Source: Calditrichota bacterium
GTDB lineage: Bacteria > Calditrichota > Calditrichia > Calditrichales > J004
Assembly (NCBI GenBank): GCA_013112635.1
Contig: JABFGF010000006.1
Location: forward strand, 62,001 to 126,000
Reading direction: 5' to 3'
DNA length: 64,000 nt
In this document: piece after piece, positions 58,774 to 64,000 of the stretch
How positions within the stretch are numbered: position 1 is the first letter of the stretch
Layout of the letters: each line of letters opens with the position of its first letter
Notes under the pieces: generated by a model
The model's database searches: none
What the model was told of the DNA's origin: nothing
The model's input: the letters and a program-made list of their open reading frames with translations, nothing else
Program-made: the position numbers and the translations under genes

Positions 58774-59412
58774 ATGGGGTATAACCCGGATATACATCAT
58801 CGAAAATCATATCGTTTAATGGATTATGATTATAGCAAACCGGGTTTATATTTTATTACGATTTGTACATATAAGAAAGAGCACATATTTGGTGAAATAG
58901 AAAACAGCAAAATGATAATAAATAAATATGGCGAAATTGTAATAGATGAATGGATTAGGACACCAGAAATCCGTCAAAATATTAAATTGGATGAATTTGG
59001 CGTAATGCCAAATCATATTCATGGTATAATTCAGATTGTTGATGATTCAGTAGGGGCGTATTGCAATACGCCCCTACCTGATAAATTATCACCATCAATG
59101 GATTGCAATACGCCCCTACAAAATAACCAACAACAACCAAATGTCTGCAATACGCCCTTATTAAATAAACAAATTTTAGGTGATAATGAATCAAAATTAA
59201 AATCACCATCTAAAACTGTGGGTGCTATTATTCGGGGTTTCAAATCTGCCGTTTCAAAAAAGATTAATGAAATCCGTAATTCTCCTGGAATTCCAGTCTG
59301 GCAAAGAAATTTCCATGATCACATTATTAGAAATGAAAAAGAGTTTTACCGTATTAAAACCTATATTCGGGATAATCCATTAAAATGGGATGATGACCGC
59401 TATTATCAATAA
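58774..59412 (+). CDS. REP-associated tyrosine transposase (RAYT), repeat-invaded
   Basis: A Y1_Tnp/RAYT-type single-strand DNA transposase of 212 residues. The HUH motif is MPNHIHGIIQI near residue 80 and the presumed catalytic Tyr lies in KEFYRIKTYIRDNPLKWDDD near 192-197. N-terminal HHRKSYRLMDYDYSKPGLYFIT (split: HHRKSYRLMDY and DYSKPGLYFIT) and VPVWQRNFHDHII-like segments are typical. Between residues 91 and 140 is a low-complexity stretch not usual in the family; it is encoded by palindromic repeats and contains the pentapeptide CNTPL three times. The ATG immediately follows the nickel permease stop, and hypB begins 9 bp after the RAYT stop, so it lies inside the hyp operon in the same direction. 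Confidence 0.92.
   Translation: MGYNPDIHHRKSYRLMDYDYSKPGLYFITICTYKKEHIFGEIENSKMIINKYGEIVIDEWIRTPEIRQNIKLDEFGVMPNHIHGIIQIVDDSVGAYCNTPLPDKLSPSMDCNTPLQNNQQQPNVCNTPLLNKQILGDNESKLKSPSKTVGAIIRGFKSAVSKKINEIRNSPGIPVWQRNFHDHIIRNEKEFYRIKTYIRDNPLKWDDDRYYQ
59050..59160. repeat. GTAGGGGCG palindrome and two half-copies within the RAYT gene
   Basis: At 59050-59077 is a perfect 28-bp palindrome with halves GTAGGGGCGTATTG and CAATACGCCCCTAC. Right-half copies recur at 59103-59119 (TGCAATACGCCCCTAC) and 59146-59160 (TGCAATACGCCCTTA). All three are in the same reading phase, so each encodes Cys-Asn-Thr-Pro-Leu and none breaks the frame. The element is GC-rich compared with its surroundings, consistent with an invading repeat. 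Confidence 0.92.
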
Positions 59413-59421
59413 AGGAAAAAA

Positions 59422-60090
59422 ATGTCAACAACAATCAAACTTGAAAAAAAAGTTTTATCAGAAAATGATAAACTTGCAGCAGAAATTAGAAATGAATTAA
59501 CTCAAAATAAGGTAGCTTCATTAAATTTTGTAAGTTCACCCGGTTCCGGAAAAACGAGTCTTCTAGAAAAAACATTGCAAGAGCTTCGAAGCGAATTGAA
59601 AATTGGGATGGTTGCCGGAGATGTTCAAACAGAAAATGATGCCAATCGCCTGATAAGCGCCGGTGGTGAAAAGATTAAACCTTTGGTAACCGGTGGATCT
59701 TGTCATTTGGATGCAAAAATGGTGAGCAAGGTTTTACCGGAAATTGACAGCTCTGATCTGGACCTGTTCATTATCGAAAATGTTGGCAATCTTGTTTGCC
59801 CGTCCAGCTACGATTTGGGTGAAGATATGAAGGTTGTTCTGATAAGTGTTACCGAGGGAGATGACAAACCTCTAAAATACCCATCCATGTTCCGACGTTC
59901 CTCTGTGATGGTGATTAATAAAATAGATATGCTTGAATTATGCGATTTCAGTTTGGAAGAAGTAAAGAAAAACGCGCTGCAAATAAATGGCGACCTAAAA
60001 ATATTTGAACTGTCCTGCCGTACTGGCGAAGGATTGGATGCATGGTATTCATGGTTAAAAGAATTAGTTGTTCAAAAACGTGATGCATAG
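59422..60090 (+). CDS. hypB: Hydrogenase accessory GTPase HypB
   Basis: HypB is a GTPase that, with HypA, inserts nickel into the hydrogenase large subunit. The 222-residue protein has P-loop NFVSSPGSGKTSLLEKT, switch segment AGDVQTENDANRL, GGSCHLDAKM with the Cys and His of the metal site at the dimer interface, ENVGNLVCPSSYDLGE, and base-recognition NKIDML. It lacks the His-rich or Cys-rich N-terminal nickel store of some HypB proteins. It begins 9 bp after the RAYT gene. Confidence 0.97.
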   Translation: MSTTIKLEKKVLSENDKLAAEIRNELTQNKVASLNFVSSPGSGKTSLLEKTLQELRSELKIGMVAGDVQTENDANRLISAGGEKIKPLVTGGSCHLDAKMVSKVLPEIDSSDLDLFIIENVGNLVCPSSYDLGEDMKVVLISVTEGDDKPLKYPSMFRRSSVMVINKIDMLELCDFSLEEVKKNALQINGDLKIFELSCRTGEGLDAWYSWLKELVVQKRDA

Positions 60091-60101
60091 GATTCAATGC
60101 T

Positions 60102-62378
60102 TTGAGTGATCGCATCATTTTTCGAAACAGAGTTCAAATAAATGGAATTGTACAAGGTGTAGGATTTCGTCCGTTTATTTATCGGATTGCAAAACAATGC
60201 AATCTTGCCGGTTTTATAAATAATGACAGTGACGGTGTTTTGATTGAAGTGCAGGGAAGCAAAGAATCTCTGAATGAATTTTTAACTTTGATCAAAACTG
60301 AAGCCCCTCCTCTATCTAAAATTACCAATATTGAAAAAAATGAAATCGCGACTAATTCTGATAAAATTTTTCAAATCGTCGAAACAAAAAACAAAGTAAC
60401 TGCTACAACATTAATTTCTCCTGATGTTTCAGTTTGTGAAGACTGTCTGAATGAGCTCACAGATCCAAATGACCGCCGTTTCAAATATCCTTTTATAAAT
60501 TGCACAAATTGCGGACCCCGTTACACGATTGTAAAAAGTATTCCTTATGACCGGCCCTTTACATCAATGGCAGTATTTCCTATGTGCCCGGCTTGTGAAA
60601 AGGAGTATCGCAATCCTGAAGATAGACGGTTCCATGCACAGCCAAATGCCTGCCCGGATTGTGGACCTCAACTGAGTTTGTTTGACGGAAATAATCAAAA
60701 AATAACTTCGAATGATCCAATCTCTGAAACGGTTCAATTATTACAAAAAGGCAAAATAGTTGCAATCCGTGGTCTTGGTGGATTTCATCTTGTTGTTGAT
60801 GCTTTTAATGAGAAGGCCGTACAGGAACTGCGCATCAGAAAAGGTCGCCAGGGAAAACCATTTGCTTTAATGGCGCCTTCAATCGCATCAATAAAAAAAT
60901 ATTGCCTGGTTTCAGTTGATGAAGAAAAATTCTTAAATCATCATACCCGTCCAATTGTATTATTGAAGGCAAAAAAATCTATCGATATTTCTGATTCCAT
61001 TGCACCGGGAAATAATTATCTTGGATTTATGCTTCCTTACACGCCATTGCATTTTCTTTTAATGGAGCAGTTTAATGCTTTGGTGATGACCAGTGCAAAT
61101 TTTACCGATGAACCGATCGCAATAAAAAATGATGAAGCTGTAGAACGCTTAACAAATATTGCTGATTATTTTCTTTTACACGACAGGGACATTCTGCAGC
61201 GTTGTGATGATTCTATTATTCGTGTTGTGGATGATAAAGCGAGATTAATACGACGCTCGCGTGGATTTGTGCCTGAACCGGTTTTTATAAAAAATGAGAC
61301 TCAAAAAAATATCCTGGCAGTTGGAGCAGAGTTAAAAAACACTTTTGCTTTGTCACGAAAGGATTCTGTTTTTTTTAGCCAGCATATAGGTGATCTGGAT
61401 AATCCATCGGCATATAATTTTTTTGAGCACAGCATTGATCATTTACAAAACATTCTACAGATAAAACCACAGGTTATTGCTTGTGATATGCACCCGGAAT
61501 ATCTCTCTACAAAATGGGCAAAAAAGCAGGATTTACCAATATTGGAAATTCAGCATCACCATGCACACCTGGCATCGGTGATGGCTGAAAATAAAATTTC
61601 TTCACCAACGATCGGTTTAATTTTGGATGGAACCGGCTTTGGAACAGATGGCACAATCTGGGGCGGGGAAGTGCTTATTGGCGATTTCAATGGCTTTGAG
61701 CGTTTCGCCTGGCTGGAACCCGTTGCAATGCCCGGCGGTTCTATGGCCATTAAGCAACCTTGGCGAATGGCTTTGAGCTATCTCTTTAAAACTTTTGGAG
61801 AAGGTTTTTCTAAACTTGAATTACCATTTTTAAAACAAATCCCAGACGATCAAATTATATTAATAGAGAAAATGGTTAATCAGAATTTAAATAGTCCGTT
61901 AACATCAAGTTGTGGTCGCTTATTCGATGCAATATCTGCTATGCTTGGGATTTGTTCTGAGGTAACTTTTGAAGCAGAAGCGGCTATAAAAATGGAAATG
62001 ATTCTTGATGAAACGGTTGATGATCATTATGATTTTGCAGTGAATGATCTTGGAGTCCTGTCAGTGCAATCATTAATAAAACAGGTAGTTGATGATGTGC
62101 ATAATAAAATTCCGGTTTCGATTATTTCCGCCAAATTTCATAATTCATTAGCTTTCTTTTTTGCAGAAGTTGCAGAGAATGCGCGTCAGAATTTTAAAAT
62201 AAACCATGTGGCATTGAGCGGTGGAGTTTTCCAAAACGCCTGTTTTTTTAATAGATTAGTAAAATTGCTTAGACAAAAGAAGTTTGAAATAATAACGCAC
62301 TCTAAGGTTCCAACAAATGATGGCGGCCTGGCCTTGGGGCAAATTGCAATTGCTAACTCCATGTTGAAGAGTTTGTGA
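60102..62378 (+). CDS. hypF: Carbamoyltransferase HypF
   Basis: HypF makes the thiocarboxamide that becomes the cyanide ligands of the Ni-Fe site. It has an N-terminal acylphosphatase domain (about 5-95, VQINGIVQGVGFRPFIYRIA), two zinc-finger pairs (CEDCLNEL with CTNCGPRY, and CPACEKEY with CPDCGP, about 108-190), a YrdC-like domain (about 205-385, with AIRGLGGFHLVVDA) and a Kae1-like carbamoyltransferase domain (about 395-758, with HHHAHLASVMAEN and ILDGTGFGTDGTIWGGE). The 758-residue length is normal. Start is TTG 60102 with AGGA upstream; it follows hypB by 11 bp. Confidence 0.97.
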   Translation: MSDRIIFRNRVQINGIVQGVGFRPFIYRIAKQCNLAGFINNDSDGVLIEVQGSKESLNEFLTLIKTEAPPLSKITNIEKNEIATNSDKIFQIVETKNKVTATTLISPDVSVCEDCLNELTDPNDRRFKYPFINCTNCGPRYTIVKSIPYDRPFTSMAVFPMCPACEKEYRNPEDRRFHAQPNACPDCGPQLSLFDGNNQKITSNDPISETVQLLQKGKIVAIRGLGGFHLVVDAFNEKAVQELRIRKGRQGKPFALMAPSIASIKKYCLVSVDEEKFLNHHTRPIVLLKAKKSIDISDSIAPGNNYLGFMLPYTPLHFLLMEQFNALVMTSANFTDEPIAIKNDEAVERLTNIADYFLLHDRDILQRCDDSIIRVVDDKARLIRRSRGFVPEPVFIKNETQKNILAVGAELKNTFALSRKDSVFFSQHIGDLDNPSAYNFFEHSIDHLQNILQIKPQVIACDMHPEYLSTKWAKKQDLPILEIQHHHAHLASVMAENKISSPTIGLILDGTGFGTDGTIWGGEVLIGDFNGFERFAWLEPVAMPGGSMAIKQPWRMALSYLFKTFGEGFSKLELPFLKQIPDDQIILIEKMVNQNLNSPLTSSCGRLFDAISAMLGICSEVTFEAEAAIKMEMILDETVDDHYDFAVNDLGVLSVQSLIKQVVDDVHNKIPVSIISAKFHNSLAFFFAEVAENARQNFKINHVALSGGVFQNACFFNRLVKLLRQKKFEIITHSKVPTNDGGLALGQIAIANSMLKSL

Positions 62379-62438
62379 TGAGTGCAATAAAATAACAAAG
62401 TTTATAAAAAGTTTTGAGAATAACAGAAAGGGAAAAAT

Positions 62439-62753
62439 ATGTGCCTGGCAATACCTGGAAAAGTAATTGAAATATATGAGGAACACGGGCTCAAAATGGG
62501 TAAACTTGACTATGCCGGTACTGTAAATAGTGCTTGTCTGGAGTATGTTCCTGAAATAGAAATAGGTCAGTATGCGGTAATTCATGCCGGATTTGCCATC
62601 AATATAATCGATGAAGAAGAAGCCCAAAAAACGTATGATGCCTGGGATGAAGTAATTGAAGCAGCCGAAAAAGAAGGCGCAGATATTTTTGGTATGCCGC
62701 TTGAAGAGGAAAAGTTAAAAGATAGAAGTGAAAAGGGAAAAGAGAGCAAATAA
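62439..62753 (+). CDS. hypC: Hydrogenase assembly chaperone HypC
   Basis: HypC binds HypD and the large-subunit precursor and carries the iron ligand complex. The essential Cys2 is in MCLAIPGKVIEI, and the G-x2-D-Y-x-G and VHAGFAI segments are typical (KLDYAGT, YAVIHAGFAINIIDEEEA). It is 104 residues long; the last 15 or so (KLKDRSEKGKESK) are Lys/Glu-rich and encoded by A/G-rich DNA that may be repeat-derived. AAGGGAAAAAT lies before the ATG. It is followed by a 107-bp gap before hypD. Confidence 0.95.
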   Translation: MCLAIPGKVIEIYEEHGLKMGKLDYAGTVNSACLEYVPEIEIGQYAVIHAGFAINIIDEEEAQKTYDAWDEVIEAAEKEGADIFGMPLEEEKLKDRSEKGKESK

Positions 62754-62860
62754 AGCGTGATCGTATTGCGTAGGGAGAGGAGCGTATCGCTATACATAAA
62801 AAGTTTCTTTGCGCACTTTCCGTTCTTCGCGGTATTATTAAAAAATTGGAAAGAAGGAAA
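62754..62860. other. Intergenic stretch between hypC and hypD with repeat-like remnants
   Basis: The gap is less AT-rich than its neighbours in two patches: GTGATCGTATTGCGTAGGG and TTTGCGCACTTTCCGTTCT. Both look like remnants of dispersed repeats, but only one copy of each is in the window, so no family can be shown. AAGAAGGAAA just before 62861 is the hypD ribosome site. Confidence 0.45.
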
Positions 62861-63961
62861 ATGAAATATCTTGATGAATATAGAAATCCTGAAATTGTAA
62901 AAAAGATGCTGGATGAAATCCATGCCATTACAACCAAACCATGGGTAATTATGGAAATTTGCGGCGGTCAAACCCATTCAATCATGAAAAATGGTATTGA
63001 CCAGTTATTACCGGATAAAATCGAATTGGTTCACGGCCCGGGTTGCCCGGTTTGCGTCACTCCATTGGAACAAATCGACAAAGCTCTGGAAATAGCTTCC
63101 CGCCCTGATGTGATTTTTACATCGTTTGGCGATATGCTTAGAGTTCCAGGTTCCAACAAAGATTTGTTTATGGTCAAATCAGAAGGTGGTGATGTTCGTG
63201 TGGTTTATTCCACTTTGGATGCTGTAAAAATTGCCCGCGAAAATCCGGATAAAAAAGTTGTCTTTTTTGCAGTGGGTTTTGAAACCACGGCACCAAACAA
63301 CGCAATGGCTGTCTGGCAGGCACATAAAGAAGGGTTGACCAATTTCTCAATTTTAGTTTCGCATGTCCTTGTTCCACCAGCAATGGAGGCTTTACTTTCT
63401 TCGCCGCAAAACCGTGTCCAGGGATACTTGGCCGCCGGCCATGTATGCACCATAATGGGCTGGGAAGAATATATCCCGATTGCAGCAAATTACAAAGTGC
63501 CCATAACAGTAACAGGTTTTGAACCGATGGATATTGTTGAAGGTGTTCTGATGACAATACGCCAATTGGAAAAAGGAACACACGAAGTTGAAAATCAATA
63601 TGCAAGATTGGTAAAACGGGAAGGTAATATCCCGGCACAAGATTTAATTGGAAAAGTATTTCAGGTTTCCAGCCGAAAATGGCGCGGTATAGGGGAAATT
63701 CCACAAAGTGGATTTAGTCTGCGCCCAGAATTTGAGAGACACGATGCAGACCTTGTTTTTGATCTTGGTGAAATAAATGTTGACGAACCGGCAGAATGTA
63801 TCAGTGGTGTAATTCTGCAAGGTCTAAAAAAACCGCATGAATGTCCGGCCTTTGGAAAATTATGTATGCCTCAAAATCCGCTTGGTGCAACCATGGTTTC
63901 CAGCGAAGGAGCTTGCGCGGCTTATTATTCTTATAACAGACATAATCCAGTTAAAAGTTAA
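62861..63961 (+). CDS. hypD: Hydrogenase maturation protein HypD
   Basis: HypD is a [4Fe-4S] protein that, with HypC, assembles Fe(CN)2CO. It has the motif [20 protein letters not shown], then [17 protein letters not shown] with the conserved Cys pair, [13 protein letters not shown], and [13 protein letters not shown]. The C-terminal cluster ligands are in [20 protein letters not shown] and [13 protein letters not shown] 62861 is chosen because AAGAAGG precedes it; an in-frame TTG at 62846 is less likely. Length is 366 residues. Confidence 0.97.
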   Translation: MKYLDEYRNPEIVKKMLDEIHAITTKPWVIMEICGGQTHSIMKNGIDQLLPDKIELVHGPGCPVCVTPLEQIDKALEIASRPDVIFTSFGDMLRVPGSNKDLFMVKSEGGDVRVVYSTLDAVKIARENPDKKVVFFAVGFETTAPNNAMAVWQAHKEGLTNFSILVSHVLVPPAMEALLSSPQNRVQGYLAAGHVCTIMGWEEYIPIAANYKVPITVTGFEPMDIVEGVLMTIRQLEKGTHEVENQYARLVKREGNIPAQDLIGKVFQVSSRKWRGIGEIPQSGFSLRPEFERHDADLVFDLGEINVDEPAECISGVILQGLKKPHECPAFGKLCMPQNPLGATMVSSEGACAAYYSYNRHNPVKS

Positions 63962-63986
63962 GACTGAAAAGTGAAGAATAAAAAGC

Positions 63987-64000
63987 ATGAGTAAATCTGT
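63987..64000 (+). CDS. Start of next gene, probably hypE (cut by window edge)
   Basis: ATG AGT AAA TCT GT runs into the window edge 25 bp after hypD. HypE normally follows HypD and is the only core maturation gene missing here. Only four codons are visible, so the assignment rests on context alone. Confidence 0.35.

Overview
The window is 64 kb of AT-rich bacterial DNA (roughly 35-40 % GC by eye) with ordinary Shine-Dalgarno sites (AGGA/GGAG) and frequent 4-26 bp gene overlaps. A Na+-translocating NADH:quinone reductase, a complete lower mevalonate pathway, a group 3b-type [NiFe] hydrogenase, a fungal-like homoaconitase, very large multi-PAS kinases and GTCATTCTG-type dispersed repeats together suggest a Gram-negative, marine or sediment, facultatively anaerobic member of the FCB superphylum (Calditrichota, Ignavibacteriota or Marinimicrobia-like). 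This placement is inference; there is no rRNA gene in the window.

Layout. (1) 1-15.8 kb is a signalling island. The end of one receiver protein meets a minus-strand run of five genes that all begin with a receiver domain and differ in output: degenerate HD-GYP, HDOD, histidine kinase, GGDEF and PAS/GAF kinase. Divergent from it are two giant kinases, each with about seven PAS domains. (2) 15.8-20.6 kb is a minus-strand housekeeping run: pgsA-pgpA-cinA-thpR-recA-recX. (3) 20.9-26.9 kb is the nqrABCDEF operon, closed by a strong terminator. (4) 26.9-29.6 kb is an accessory stretch: a satellite-like array of inverted repeats with a GIY-YIG nuclease gene inside it, then an adenine methyltransferase fused to an Mrr-like nuclease domain. 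(5) 29.9-38.3 kb is an RND efflux operon with one adaptor and two pumps; the first pump carries two large insertions. (6) 38.4-46.3 kb holds a small SWIM protein, a Lys4-type homoaconitase and a mevalonate cluster: mvaD, phosphomevalonate kinase, an HMG-CoA reductase/mevalonate kinase fusion, a small helical protein and idi. (7) 46.3-50.2 kb holds small membrane and metal/redox genes. (8) 50.5-64 kb is a hydrogenase locus: hydBGDA, maturation protease, a two-component pair with an ACT protein, hypA, a nickel permease, a RAYT transposase, hypB, hypF, hypC, hypD and probably the first codons of hypE.

How the parts work together. NADH oxidation by Nqr would build a sodium gradient, while the soluble hydrogenase exchanges electrons between H2 and NAD(P)H. 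Its nickel supply, HypABCDF cofactor assembly and C-terminal protease are all local. The mevalonate cluster turns HMG-CoA into IPP and DMAPP; HMG-CoA synthase is not in the window.

Most notable are the HMGR-mevalonate kinase fusion, the RAYT transposase whose own reading frame has been invaded by palindromic repeats inside a hyp operon, the approximately 118-bp higher-order repeat array around a GIY-YIG gene, and an RND pump with about 200 extra, largely hydrophobic residues between its two halves.
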